64,000 bases of DNA from Mucilaginibacter paludis DSM 18603 (GCF_000166195.2 NZ_CM001403.1:2994432-3058431), one strand, 5' to 3'; counted from the stretch's first letter, positions 32,706-41,865 are shown. Numbers and translations: made by a program. Notes: generated by a model from the sequence alone, not told the origin.

Positions 32706-33662
32706 ATGGATCAACAAACAGAGCATGTGAAGTGCCTTATCATTGGCTCCGGCCCGGCAGGTTATACGGCCGCAATTTACGCGTCGCGAGCGGACCTTAA
32801 CCCGGTGATGTATACAGGTATGACTCCCGGCGGACAACTTACACAAACTACTGATGTAGAAAATTACCCCGGCTATCCCCTGGGGATTACCGGTCCGGAA
32901 ATGATGGAGAATTTCAGAAAGCAGGCCGAACGCCTGGGGGCCGATATTCGTTTTGGTTATGTAAGCGCGGTAGACTTTTCGAGCCTTCCCCATAAGGTAA
33001 TGATAGATGGTATTAAAACCGTACTGGCAGATACGGTCATCATATCTACAGGGGCTTCAGCTAAATGGCTCGGCTTAGCATCCGAACAAAAATACAGCGG
33101 ATTTGGCGTATCGGCCTGTGCCGTTTGCGATGGCTTCTTTTTTAAAGGCCAGGATGTTGCCATTGTTGGTGCCGGTGATACAGCTGCCGAAGAAGCTACC
33201 TACCTGGCTAAACTATGCCGCAAAGTATATATGATTGTGCGCAGGGATGAGTTTCGCGCATCCAGGGCAATGGTACAGCGCGTGTTAAATACACCTAATA
33301 TTGAGCTGCTTTACAATACCGAAACAAAAGAGATAGTTGGCGATGGGCAAAGCGTTACCGGCGTAACGGTTATTAATAACGAAACCCGGCAGGAGAAAAC
33401 GTTAAACATCACAGGTTTTTTTGTTGCCATTGGCCATAAACCCAATACTGATATTTTTAGAGGCATCATCCATATGGACGATACCGGGTATATTAAAACC
33501 GCCCCCGGATCAACAATAACCAATATTGAAGGGGTGTTTTGTTGTGGCGATGCCCAGGATCATATATACAGGCAAGCGGTAACTGCGGCGGGAAGTGGCT
33601 GTATGGCGGCTATTGATGCGGAGCGTTACCTGGCAGCAAAAAAACATATGGTAACAGCGTAG
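32706..33662 (+). CDS. trxB: Thioredoxin-disulfide reductase
   Basis: 318 residues from the ATG at 32706 (MDQQTEHVKCLIIGSGPAGY); the in-frame GTG five codons earlier would overlap dsbD. FAD motif GSGPAGYTAAIYASRA, redox-active Cys138-Ala-Val-Cys141 (CAVCDG), NADPH motif 'VAIVGAGDTAAEEATYLA' with HRR-equivalent 'IVRRDEFRAS', and the C-terminal FAD motif 'GVFCCGDAQDHIYRQAVTAAGSGCMAA'. Low-Mr bacterial TrxB. Four bases after dsbD; cytoplasmic source of electrons for the cluster. Confidence 0.95.
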   Translation: MDQQTEHVKCLIIGSGPAGYTAAIYASRADLNPVMYTGMTPGGQLTQTTDVENYPGYPLGITGPEMMENFRKQAERLGADIRFGYVSAVDFSSLPHKVMIDGIKTVLADTVIISTGASAKWLGLASEQKYSGFGVSACAVCDGFFFKGQDVAIVGAGDTAAEEATYLAKLCRKVYMIVRRDEFRASRAMVQRVLNTPNIELLYNTETKEIVGDGQSVTGVTVINNETRQEKTLNITGFFVAIGHKPNTDIFRGIIHMDDTGYIKTAPGSTITNIEGVFCCGDAQDHIYRQAVTAAGSGCMAAIDAERYLAAKKHMVTA

Positions 33663-33797
33663 AGCTATTGATTGTTAATGTGTTAAATAATATTAATATG
33701 GTAAGAACAAACCAGATTTCATGATAGCTACAGAATTTACAGCTAACCTTGTATTAACAAAAGAGATTATAAAATACCTGATTTTTAATGCTTGACT

Positions 33798-34736
33798 ATG
33801 AAGATTGCCGATTATCAAATTTTTAAACGAAGCTGTAAATTGATGGGCAATCGTTTTGAGTTAAGTGTAGTTGCCGAAAATGAAGCCTGGGCAAACGAGC
33901 GGATTGATACAGGCGTAGAAGAAATAAAAAGGATTGAGCGGCTGCTAACCACTTTTAGCGATGAGAGTGAAACCAATCAGGTAAACCGTAATGCTGGTAT
34001 TAAACCGGTTGCGGTAAGCAGGGAAACCTTAGAGCTTATTAAACGTTCGCTGATGATATCCAGAGTAACCCAGGGTGCATTCGATATCAGCTACGGTTCT
34101 ATTGATAAACGTTTGTGGAACTTCGATCAGCAGATGACGGCCCTGCCGGATAAGGAAACCGCACAGAAAATGGTGCGGCTTATCAACTACCGTAATATCC
34201 TGGTAAATGAGGCCGATTGCAGTGTTTTTTTAGCAGAAAAGGGTATGCGTATTGGCTTTGGAGGTATTGGTAAAGGGTATGCGGCCGAACGTGCCAAATT
34301 GGTTATGAAACAAGAAGGGGTTACCAGCGGGGTAGTGAATGCCTCGGGAGATCTAACCGCCTGGGGCCTTCAGCCAAACGGGAAGAAGTGGACCATCGGT
34401 ATTGCAAACCCCGATGCCTCCCATCAGATATTTTCTTACCTCAATGTGTCTGAAATGGCTGTAGCCACCTCGGGCAACTATGAAAAATTTATTATGATCG
34501 ATGGTAAAAAATACTCGCATACCATTAACCCCCGCACCGGACTACCAGTTAGGGGAATCAAGAGCGTAACCATAATTACTACCAATGCCGAAATAGCCGA
34601 TGCTATGGCTACACCGGTTACCATTATGGGGGTGCACGCAGGCCTGGATATGATTAACCAGATGAAGGATATTGAAGCCATACTTATTGATGATCATGAC
34701 CGCCTGTATACATCCAGAAATATAAATATTACTTAA
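33798..34736 (+). CDS. apbE: FAD:protein FMN transferase (ApbE family)
   Basis: 312 residues from the ATG at 33798 (MKIADYQIFKRSCKLMGNRFE). ApbE motifs: 'ERLLTTFSDESETNQVNRNAG', 'GAFDISYGSID', 'GFGGIGKGYAAERAKLVMKQEGV', 'VVNASGDLTAWG', and the Mg/FAD-binding 'KYSHTINPRTGLPVRGIKSVTI', followed by 'NAEIADAMATPVTIMG'. ApbE attaches FMN to Thr/Ser of target proteins. No signal peptide or lipobox is visible, unlike many periplasmic ApbEs, so action in the cytoplasm or a missing export signal must be considered. No D-x-x-(S/T)-(A/G)-T target motif was spotted in the neighbours. Confidence 0.92.
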   Translation: MKIADYQIFKRSCKLMGNRFELSVVAENEAWANERIDTGVEEIKRIERLLTTFSDESETNQVNRNAGIKPVAVSRETLELIKRSLMISRVTQGAFDISYGSIDKRLWNFDQQMTALPDKETAQKMVRLINYRNILVNEADCSVFLAEKGMRIGFGGIGKGYAAERAKLVMKQEGVTSGVVNASGDLTAWGLQPNGKKWTIGIANPDASHQIFSYLNVSEMAVATSGNYEKFIMIDGKKYSHTINPRTGLPVRGIKSVTIITTNAEIADAMATPVTIMGVHAGLDMINQMKDIEAILIDDHDRLYTSRNINIT

Positions 34737-34748
34737 TACCCCTATACA

Positions 34749-34970
34749 ATGAATAAACGAATGATTAAAGTAACCGGCTGCCTGTTAATGGCAGCGTGTT
34801 TTACGTCGTGTGTGCAGTTAAAAGAGTATCAAAAAAACAGGATCAACGATTCTGAAATGGCATTGAGCAACCGGAAGGTGGAGAAAAACGAACTCAATTT
34901 CCAGTCGTACCGTGAAAGTGCTTCAGGTGCCAATGCCGGCAAAACCGGCGGAGGCTGTGGTTGCAATTAA
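34749..34970 (+). CDS. DUF4266 small lipoprotein
   Basis: 73 residues. Signal with lipobox 'ACFTSC' (Cys near 21), then 'VQLKEYQKNRINDSEMALSNRKVEKNELNFQSYRES' and the family's Gly/Cys tail GKTGGGCGCN. DUF4266 proteins are encoded beside DUF3570 and ApbE in many Gram-negative bacteria; the function is unknown. The Cys-Gly-Cys end suggests metal binding or redox. 12 bases after apbE and 25 before DUF3570. A decayed paralogue lies at 30220. Confidence 0.9.
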   Translation: MNKRMIKVTGCLLMAACFTSCVQLKEYQKNRINDSEMALSNRKVEKNELNFQSYRESASGANAGKTGGGCGCN

Positions 34971-34995
34971 TACCTCATTCAGACCCTCATAAATC

Positions 34996-36306
34996 ATGAA
35001 AAAGATATATTTAACCGTAGTGGGGTTTTACCTGGTATGTGGGATGCATACCTATGCACAGGTCTCCAAAGACAGTACTATACGCACACTGCCACAAGGC
35101 TTTAGTTTGGCCACTACGCCCGATCAGGATACGGTCACTTATCGTCCGAGAAGGTTACGCCTTGAAGAAATAAACCTGGTTTCCAGCTATTATAATCAAA
35201 ACGGGAATCATTCTGCCGTTACCGGAGGTATAGGCACAGAAAAGGTGAACGATTTCTCGAACGGGTTAGATCTTAAGCTGGCGTGGCTGAACAACTCCCT
35301 TAATAAAAATACGTTGTCCATAGGTCTTGGTATCGATCATCATACTTCGGCTTCGGCGGCTTATGTTTCAACAACCGGAGCATCAAAAACCGGCGGAAGC
35401 CGGATTTACCCTTCATTGGACTGGACAATCCAGAATGATAAAAAAGGGATCAGCTTTGGCATCGGGTCTTATTATTCGGGCGAATACAATTATAAATCCG
35501 TTGGAGCTGATCTTCATTTCTCTGCAAAAACCCCCAACAAAATGGGCGAATTTGGTATAAAATTACAGGGATACTTTGATCATGTTACTTTAATTTACCC
35601 TTCGGAGTTTATTCCTAAGTCAACGGTTTCAACCGGACCAACCTATGTAACCACTGCCAGTGGTAATTCGGTACTAAGTTCAGACGGGAGTTCAAAGGCC
35701 AATATCCCAACAAGCCCAAGAAATACCTATACTGCTTCGTTTTCTTATTCGCAGATCATCAATTCGAGGTTACAAATCATGTTCCTGGCCGATCTGGTAA
35801 CCCAGCACGGTTATTTGAGTCTGCCTTTTCACCGTGTATATTTTTCTAATGGAAAAGATACGATAGAGCGGCTGCCATCTTCGCGGTTTAAACTACCACT
35901 GGGATTTAGAGCAAACTATTTCCTGGGTGATAATATGATATTACGTTCCTATTACCGCTATTATACCGACAGTTGGGGTAGTAAATCAAACACGGCAAAC
36001 CTGGAGCTTACCTATAAAATTTCTCCTTTTTTCTCCGTATCGCCCTTTTACAGGTATTATACACAAACGGCGGCTAAATATTTTGCGCCTTACGAAGCAG
36101 CCAGCCCTTCGCAAACTTATTTTACCAGTAATTATGAATATGCAAAATTCAACAGTCAGTTTTTTGGGGCGGGCTTCAGGATAGCACCGCCCAAGGGGGT
36201 ACTGGGCTGGCAAAGCCTACATGAGTTAGAGATAAGGTACGGGCATTATAAACAAAATGTAGGCCTTGTATCTGATGTGGTCTCGTTAAATCTGGGGTTT
36301 AAATAA
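34996..36306 (+). CDS. DUF3570 outer-membrane protein
   Basis: 436 residues: signal peptide (cleaved near HTYAQ), then amphipathic strands rich in Tyr/Ser/Thr, e.g. 'LGIDHHTSASAAYVSTTGASKTGGSRIYPSLDW', 'SFGIGSYYSGEYNYKSVGADLHFS', 'LRSYYRYYTDSWGSKSNTANLELTYKISPFFSVSPFYRYYTQTAAKYF', ending with an LNLGFK strand. This is the DUF3570 barrel, expected in the outer membrane. With ApbE, DUF4266 and thioredoxin it forms a recurrent cluster proposed to handle envelope redox or metal chemistry; the actual substrate is unknown. Confidence 0.9.
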   Translation: MKKIYLTVVGFYLVCGMHTYAQVSKDSTIRTLPQGFSLATTPDQDTVTYRPRRLRLEEINLVSSYYNQNGNHSAVTGGIGTEKVNDFSNGLDLKLAWLNNSLNKNTLSIGLGIDHHTSASAAYVSTTGASKTGGSRIYPSLDWTIQNDKKGISFGIGSYYSGEYNYKSVGADLHFSAKTPNKMGEFGIKLQGYFDHVTLIYPSEFIPKSTVSTGPTYVTTASGNSVLSSDGSSKANIPTSPRNTYTASFSYSQIINSRLQIMFLADLVTQHGYLSLPFHRVYFSNGKDTIERLPSSRFKLPLGFRANYFLGDNMILRSYYRYYTDSWGSKSNTANLELTYKISPFFSVSPFYRYYTQTAAKYFAPYEAASPSQTYFTSNYEYAKFNSQFFGAGFRIAPPKGVLGWQSLHELEIRYGHYKQNVGLVSDVVSLNLGFK

Positions 36307-36316
36307 GCTATATAAA

Positions 36317-36568
36317 ATGAACACGCCCAAAAAGACCGGAAAGATTTTAGTATGGTTAGCTATGCTGATTGCTCGTGTATGGGGCGTATCGGCACAAAAA
36401 CCAGATGGGGATCGGATTATCGGAAAATGGGCCTCTGAAAAGAAAAATCTGATTGTTGAAGTTTATAAGTACGGTAGTAATGAATACGGGGGGAAAATAG
36501 TTTGGTTTCTATTTTTCAGATTCAATTATGATGCTTTTTCAGATAAATATAACAGTTTGGCCAGTTAA
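36317..36568 (+). pseudogene. Truncated DUF2147 protein gene
   Basis: The 83-codon frame begins like a complete DUF2147 protein: signal peptide, then 'DRIIGKWASEKKNLIVEVYKYGSNEYGGKIVWF'. DUF2147 proteins are about 145 residues; after 'GKIVWF' (about base 36514) the sequence switches to unrelated 'LFFRFNYDAFSDKYNSLAS' and stops, so the second half of the domain is lost. Deletion or rearrangement at that point is inferred. 10 bases after DUF3570. Confidence 0.65.
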
Positions 36569-36695
36569 ATACCAACTAATGTTACACAGGGAAAGCCAAA
36601 CGCTAATTTTTTTATGCTTGGCTTACCGGCATACTAAAAGGCAGATTCGTTATTAATGTTTTAAATGGTAACATTGCAGTTATACAGTTAACCTT

Positions 36696-37511
36696 ATGGA
36701 GCACATCAACAATTTCTTTTTGAACAACCCATCATCTACACAGGTAGCCTTATACGCTGTAATAATTTTAACCTTGTGGTTAATCGAAGTAACAACGCTG
36801 GCAACTTCATGGAAAGACAAATGGAAGCATACACTTACCAATTTATGGTTCATTGCAACGGCTTTACCTGTACAGTTATTGATGACAATTTTTGTACTCA
36901 TGGTGTCTTTATGGGCTGTTAAGCATCACTGCGGGATGCTTTTCCTATTTCCGCACTCAGGCAGCTTTGTAGTGAAATATTTGATCGGCTTTATATTACT
37001 TGATTTTTGTGAATACCTGTATCATGTAATTATGCATAAGGTTAAGCCTCTTTGGAATTTTCACCTTGTTCATCACAGCGATCTTGAATTAGATGTTTCT
37101 ACAACAGTACGTGAGCACCCGGTAGAAACTTTTCTGAGGATGTGTTTTTTAATTATCTGGGTGTTTTTACTCGGCGCTTCTTTCGGAGTATTGCTATTGC
37201 GCCAAACGATACAAACTGTTGCCAATATTACCTCTCATACTCAATTTAAACTACCCACAAGAGCTAATAATATCATCAGCTGGGTCTTTATTACGCCAAA
37301 CCTTCACCATGTTCACCACCATTACCAATTACCTTTTACAGATCGTAATTACGGCGATGTGTTAAGTATATGGGATAGATTATTCAATACTTATTATAAC
37401 AGCCTGCCTGCAACCGAAATAACTTTTGGCATTGACACCCACCTGGAAAAACACCTAAACTCCAGCTTTTTGAAAATCATAAAAATCCCTTTTCTGAAAA
37501 GAATACAGTAA
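36696..37511 (+). CDS. Sterol desaturase / fatty acid hydroxylase superfamily protein
   Basis: 271 residues, four to five membrane helices (for example 18-38, 55-75, 90-112, 150-175) and the ERG3-type His clusters: 'EYLYHVIMHKVKPLWNFHLVHHSDLELDVSTTVREHPVE' and 'NLHHVHHHYQLPFTDRNYGDVLSIWDRLF'. A di-iron enzyme that hydroxylates or desaturates a lipid; the substrate in bacteria without sterols is usually a fatty acyl chain or carotenoid-like lipid. Monocistronic; no neighbour helps define the substrate. Confidence 0.88.
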   Translation: MEHINNFFLNNPSSTQVALYAVIILTLWLIEVTTLATSWKDKWKHTLTNLWFIATALPVQLLMTIFVLMVSLWAVKHHCGMLFLFPHSGSFVVKYLIGFILLDFCEYLYHVIMHKVKPLWNFHLVHHSDLELDVSTTVREHPVETFLRMCFLIIWVFLLGASFGVLLLRQTIQTVANITSHTQFKLPTRANNIISWVFITPNLHHVHHHYQLPFTDRNYGDVLSIWDRLFNTYYNSLPATEITFGIDTHLEKHLNSSFLKIIKIPFLKRIQ

Positions 37512-38308
37512 CCAATTCTTCATATTTGGCCATATTACCTGAAGCAAAAATGTAGCTGCCAAATAAAATATTGAATTAGGTGGTTGTTAAATGCTGAATA
37601 TATTAGCAATATTGAGTATATAGAGCAACAATTTAAAAGTCTATCGCTATTTGAATTTCAGTAAAGGTTTCCCGATGACGGGGCCTCTGTCAAGTATTTA
37701 GCCGACCTGGAGAGGCTCGCCGAAAACCAGATTCTTCAGGGCAACGTGGCCTGCTTGTCAATTCTCGCCGCTCAGTTGCCTTAACTTTTTTCAGCCTTCG
37801 CTTAACCTCCTTTAATCTTTTTCAGCGATCACTGCTACTGCTTTAGCAGCAGCGGTCGCCCGCTGTTTGGCCATTTCTTTTTCAGCCTTATCTATAAAGC
37901 CCTTCGGATCTTTTGCTATCTTTGTTTCAATGGTATTACACACTTCAGTATAAAGCGCCCTAACCAGCCAGAAATTATAGGCTTCACCATTCAGGCACAA
38001 ATCTTAAGAATCTCGCAGTTGCGTTTACCTTTGCCTCACCATTATTAGAATAGACATCTAAATACGCACTAAATTTGCCAGTACTTTGCCTTTTATGTCT
38101 GACGGTTACCATGATTATCAATCACCTTGGATTTGTTACTTTTGATACTCGTTGAATTTGAATAGTAGCACCTGAGTAACAAAATAACATCAAACAAAAT
38201 TAAAAACGAAAGAATAAAAAAGGCGAATTTGAATTTATATGCTTATAATCAAGTTATTAAATATATTGATCTGTCCTGTTCTATTCCGGATTATACACTC
38301 TTAAAAGC
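37512..38308. other. Gene-poor interval with gene remnants
   Basis: About 800 bases without an intact gene. Two stretches look like protein ends: plus strand about 37675-37783 encodes 'SVKYLADLERLAENQILQGN...' before a stop, and minus strand 37812-38000 encodes 62 residues ending 'KGFIDKAEKEMAKQRATAAAKAVAVIAEKD'. Neither has a good start or a recognised family. They read as leftovers of deleted genes. Confidence 0.4.
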
Positions 38309-39430
38309 ATGGCCGGCATCTATCTCCATATCCCTTTTTGCAAGCAAGCTTGTCATTACTGCGATTTCCATTTCAGCACATCGCTGCAATACAAAGGCGA
38401 CATGCTCAAGGCTCTTGCCAATGAGATCCGTTTACAAAAAGATTACCTGGCTAATGAAACTATCGAAACCATTTACCTTGGCGGCGGTACGCCCTCCTTG
38501 TTACAGGGCGACGAGGTTAATTCACTGATCGATATAATTACCCGGCACCATACCGTAGCATCGGACGCCGAGATCACTATTGAGGCTAATCCGGATGATT
38601 TGGATGAGCAAAAGGTGAAAGCGTTGCGGCAAACGCCGGTTAACCGATTTAGCATCGGCATCCAATCATTTTTTGACGAGGATCTTTTCTGGATGAACCG
38701 CGCCCACCGCAGCAGGGAGGCTGAATCGTCTGTTAAGCGGGTACAGGATGCGGGCTTCAGCAACATCACCGCCGATTTAATTTACGGTTACCCGCTGCTT
38801 ACCGATCAAAAATGGAAGCATAACCTGGAGCAGATTTTTAAATTAAACATCCCGCATATCTCGGCCTATTCCATGACGGTTGAGCCTAAAACGGCGCTGG
38901 CATCCTTCATCAAAAAAAAGCTCTTCGCCCCGATGAGTGAATCTCAAAGTGCCGACCAGTTTTTGGTATTGCTCAACGAGATGGGCCAGCAAGGCTATGA
39001 GCAATATGAAATATCAAACTTTTGCCTTCCGGGCCATTATTCCAGGCACAATTCAAACTACTGGAAGGGCGTAAAATACCTGGGTATAGGCCCTTCGGCC
39101 CACTCGTTTAATGGCGAGGCCCGGCAGTGGAACATCGCCAACAATGCCAAATACATCCAGGCACTGAGCCTCAACAGCATCCCTGCCGAGCGGGAGGAGC
39201 TAAGCGAAAAGGACCGCCTGAACGAATATATCATGACTTCGCTCCGTACCATCTGGGGGCTTGATATCCAAAAGCTCGAAAGCATCAGCAAATACTCGGG
39301 CGAACAATTATTAAAAGCAGCCGAAGAGTTTTTTGAGAAAGGCTGGATCAACCGGAAAGAACAAATATTGACGCTCAGTGCGGAAGGAAAACTATACGCG
39401 GACCATATCGCTTCCGAATTATTCTTTTAA
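38309..39430 (+). CDS. hemW: Radical SAM heme chaperone HemW
   Basis: 373 residues. Radical SAM cluster Cys11-x3-Cys15-x2-Cys18 in 'PFCKQACHYCDFHFS', 'YLGGGTPSLL', 'EANPDDLDEQKVKALRQTPVNRFSIGIQSF', and a HemN C-terminal domain ('YSRHNSNYWKGVKYLGIGPSAHSFNGEARQWN'). The spacing and the lack of the N-terminal extension of true HemN point to HemW, which delivers heme, rather than coproporphyrinogen III dehydrogenase. ATG start gives the expected MAGIYLHIPFCKQAC. Stands alone. Confidence 0.94.
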   Translation: MAGIYLHIPFCKQACHYCDFHFSTSLQYKGDMLKALANEIRLQKDYLANETIETIYLGGGTPSLLQGDEVNSLIDIITRHHTVASDAEITIEANPDDLDEQKVKALRQTPVNRFSIGIQSFFDEDLFWMNRAHRSREAESSVKRVQDAGFSNITADLIYGYPLLTDQKWKHNLEQIFKLNIPHISAYSMTVEPKTALASFIKKKLFAPMSESQSADQFLVLLNEMGQQGYEQYEISNFCLPGHYSRHNSNYWKGVKYLGIGPSAHSFNGEARQWNIANNAKYIQALSLNSIPAEREELSEKDRLNEYIMTSLRTIWGLDIQKLESISKYSGEQLLKAAEEFFEKGWINRKEQILTLSAEGKLYADHIASELFF

Positions 39431-39564
39431 GTCTTACTACTTTCAACCGGATTAATTTAATTATAAACAACTGATATATTGATATTTAATAAGAAATTAA
39501 AATATCAAAAATCCAAAGTCAGGGCGGTGTCGTAATTCAATCAAATTGAAATATAAATCAGCTC

Positions 39565-40113
39565 ATGAAAAAATTAATCATCGCCGCCTTTGCATTAGTA
39601 GCTTTTGCAACAGCGCCAAAAACTTACGCTCAATCCAAAATGGTAGGTGGAGCAGCAATGTATCCAACCAAAGACATTATTGATAACGCCGTTAACTCTA
39701 AGGACCATACCACCCTTGTTGCAGCTGTTAAAGCAGCAGGCTTGGTTGAAACCTTAAAGGGTGCAGGGCCGTTCACCGTATTTGCCCCAACTAACGAGGC
39801 TTTTAACAAATTACCCGCCGGTACCGTTGATAAATTGGTGATGCCAGAGAACAAGGCAACCTTAACCAAAATTTTAACTTACCACGTTGTTGCAGGTAAA
39901 TTAAGCTCGAAAGAAATTGCCGCCAAAATTAAAGCCGGTATGGGTAAAGCCGAGTTTAAAACAGTAAGCGGTGGTACTTTAACTGCCATGATGCAAGGTA
40001 AAAAGATTTACCTGGTTGACGAAAAAGGCGGAAAATCATGGATCACGATAGCCGATGTTAATCAAAAAAATGGCGTAATCCATGTGGTTAATACCGTGTT
40101 AATGCCTAAGTAA
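39565..40113 (+). CDS. Secreted fasciclin (FAS1) domain protein
   Basis: 182 residues: signal peptide (cleaved near TYAQS), then one FAS1 domain: 'DIIDNAVNSKDHTTLVAAVKAAGLVETLKGAGPFTVFAPTNEAFNKLPAGTVDKLVMPENKATLTKILTYHVVAGK' (H1 motif) and 'GVIHVVNTVLMPK' (H2 motif) at the end. FAS1 proteins mediate cell-surface adhesion; the bacterial role is poorly known. Followed 30 bases later by a terminator. Confidence 0.94.
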   Translation: MKKLIIAAFALVAFATAPKTYAQSKMVGGAAMYPTKDIIDNAVNSKDHTTLVAAVKAAGLVETLKGAGPFTVFAPTNEAFNKLPAGTVDKLVMPENKATLTKILTYHVVAGKLSSKEIAAKIKAGMGKAEFKTVSGGTLTAMMQGKKIYLVDEKGGKSWITIADVNQKNGVIHVVNTVLMPK

Positions 40114-40144
40114 CTCCCCACCCCTGATAAACAATGTAAACATG

Positions 40145-40173
40145 GCCCGGCTGCTTAAGCGCCGGGCTTTTTT
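40145..40173 (+). terminator. Rho-independent terminator of the fasciclin gene
   Basis: GCCCGGC (40145-40151) pairs with GCCGGGC (40161-40167), followed by seven T. The remaining 190 bases to the next gene contain nothing recognised. Confidence 0.88.
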
Positions 40174-40367
40174 ATTGCCGGTAAATTTCAAAAGGCATTT
40201 AGGATTTAGTAACGCGCTAATGCAACACCTTTTCGAAGTAATAATTATCCTCAATCAACGTTTCTTACTATTGTTTATAAAATGGTTTATCTTAGCGGCT
40301 TCGGTACTTCTAACTATTGCCGGGTAAATACCTAAGATATTGATAGTGCCGTATAACAATTTAATCA

Positions 40368-41249
40368 ATGAGCTTTATCCTTTCGTCAATAGATACTGTA
40401 GATACTATAAGTGCTGCCGATTTTACCAAAAACTATTTAAACCCTCGTCGCCCGCTGGTTATCAAGGGGCTTACCAAAACCTGGCCCGCGCGCGATAAGT
40501 GGACACCCGAATATTTGAAGCAGGTAGTGGGCGATAAGGTGGTGCCTTTGTATGATAACTCTAAGGCCGATCCGGCAAAGCCGATTAATTCGGCCACCAC
40601 GCATATGCCGTTTACAGATTATATCGATCTGATCAAATCGCAGCCAACTGAATTACGCATCTTCTTTTTTAATATATTTAAGCAGGCACCCGAGTTGCTG
40701 AACGATATTGTGATGCCGAAGGACCTGATGGGCGGTTTTTTAGAGAGTATGCCCGCGATGTTTTTTGGAGGATCAAATTCGGTTACGTTTTTACATTACG
40801 ATATCGATCTGCCGCATATTTTCCATACCCATTTTGGTGGCCGCAAACATGTCATCCTGTTTGAAAACAAATGGAAACGCCGTTTATATTGTATCCCCAA
40901 TGCTACTTACGCACTGGAAGATTATGATGTATTGAACCCCGATACCAAAAAATTTCCGGCGCTGGAAGGCGTGCAAGGCCAGGAGGTTTTTCTGGAGCAT
41001 GGTGATACCTTATTTATGCCAACTGGATACTGGCACTGGATGAAATACCTCGACGGATCGTACTCGTTGAGCCTGCGCGCCTGGGATGCCTCGTTGAGCC
41101 GTAAGGCAGCAAGCTTATATAACCTGGCCGTTAAAGGCGGGATAGACAGTGTTTTAAAAATGACCTTGAAATCAGGCTATGCCAAATTCCGCGAAGAGTT
41201 AGCTATCAAATGGGCAAACAGGGAATTGAAAGCGGGGAAACCTTATTAA
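40368..41249 (+). CDS. Cupin-like (JmjC-type) Fe(II)/2-oxoglutarate oxygenase
   Basis: 293 residues of the cupin_8 / JmjC-like family. Start 'SAADFTKNYLNPRRPLVIKGLTKTWPA', then the metal site 'NSVTFLHYDIDLPHIFHTHFGGRKHVILF' (His-x-Asp) and the distal His in 'LFMPTGYWHWMKYL'. Such enzymes hydroxylate residues in proteins (ribosomal proteins, for example) or small molecules; the substrate is unknown. Cytoplasmic, no signal. Monocistronic. Confidence 0.88.
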   Translation: MSFILSSIDTVDTISAADFTKNYLNPRRPLVIKGLTKTWPARDKWTPEYLKQVVGDKVVPLYDNSKADPAKPINSATTHMPFTDYIDLIKSQPTELRIFFFNIFKQAPELLNDIVMPKDLMGGFLESMPAMFFGGSNSVTFLHYDIDLPHIFHTHFGGRKHVILFENKWKRRLYCIPNATYALEDYDVLNPDTKKFPALEGVQGQEVFLEHGDTLFMPTGYWHWMKYLDGSYSLSLRAWDASLSRKAASLYNLAVKGGIDSVLKMTLKSGYAKFREELAIKWANRELKAGKPY

Positions 41250-41343
41250 TTATTTAGCCGGGAGTGCTGAGTATTTACCCATAAACTCAGATTCCCGACT
41301 TTAGACTCAAGGCTCCTGACTTTAGACTCCGGACTAATCTACT

Positions 41344-41766
41344 CTAACTGGTATGGTCGCAAACAATCTTCCATTCACCTTTAATCTTCCGGAACCATAG
41401 GGTAAAAAATCCGCCGGGGCTGTCTTTTTCCCGTTTCAAATTCCATCCGCCTAAAACAAAGGCATTGGTAGCATCCAATAAATCAACCTTTAAAATATGG
41501 AAGGTAAGCTCGCCCATGGCGGCTTTATCCGGGTATCCTTTTTTATAATGGTCCAGCGTGGTTTGCCAGCCGTAATTAGGGCCGGTTTTGCCAACAAACA
41601 ACAGCGAATCCGATTTCCAATAACCCTGCATAAACGCGTCAATATCGCCCCTGTTCCAGGCATGGCTCTGTGTATCCAATACCTTTAAAATGGCTTGCTT
41701 ATCGCGCTGGGCAAAGCAACAGCTAAAGCAAATGAGCAACAGGCAAAACAAAAAAAGCTTCTTCAT
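41344..41766 (-). CDS. Secreted SnoaL-like (DUF4440/NTF2) protein
   Basis: 140 residues: signal peptide (MKKLFLFCLLLICFSCCFAQ), then an NTF2-like fold: 'AILKVLDTQSHAWNRGDIDAFMQGYWKSDSLLFVG', 'HYKKGYPDKAAMGELTFHILKVDLLDATNAFVLGGWNL', 'GFFTLWFRKIKGEWKIVCDHTS'. The family covers ketosteroid-isomerase-like enzymes and ligand-binding proteins; the function here is unknown. Upstream lies a short tandem GACTTTAGACTC repeat (about 41300-41330). Confidence 0.85.
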   Translation of the reverse strand: MKKLFLFCLLLICFSCCFAQRDKQAILKVLDTQSHAWNRGDIDAFMQGYWKSDSLLFVGKTGPNYGWQTTLDHYKKGYPDKAAMGELTFHILKVDLLDATNAFVLGGWNLKREKDSPGGFFTLWFRKIKGEWKIVCDHTS

Positions 41767-41865
41767 CCCATAAAAATAGTAAATATCCGGCAGCTTTATC
41801 TTGTAGTGCGTTTAAGGTTCACATCAAATAAAACATAAATAAGCAAATTGCTAACATAAAGCTTA

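Noticed and set aside
40142..40327. 61-codon frame after the fasciclin gene
   Set aside because: Its first codons are the terminator hairpin and T-run of the fasciclin gene.
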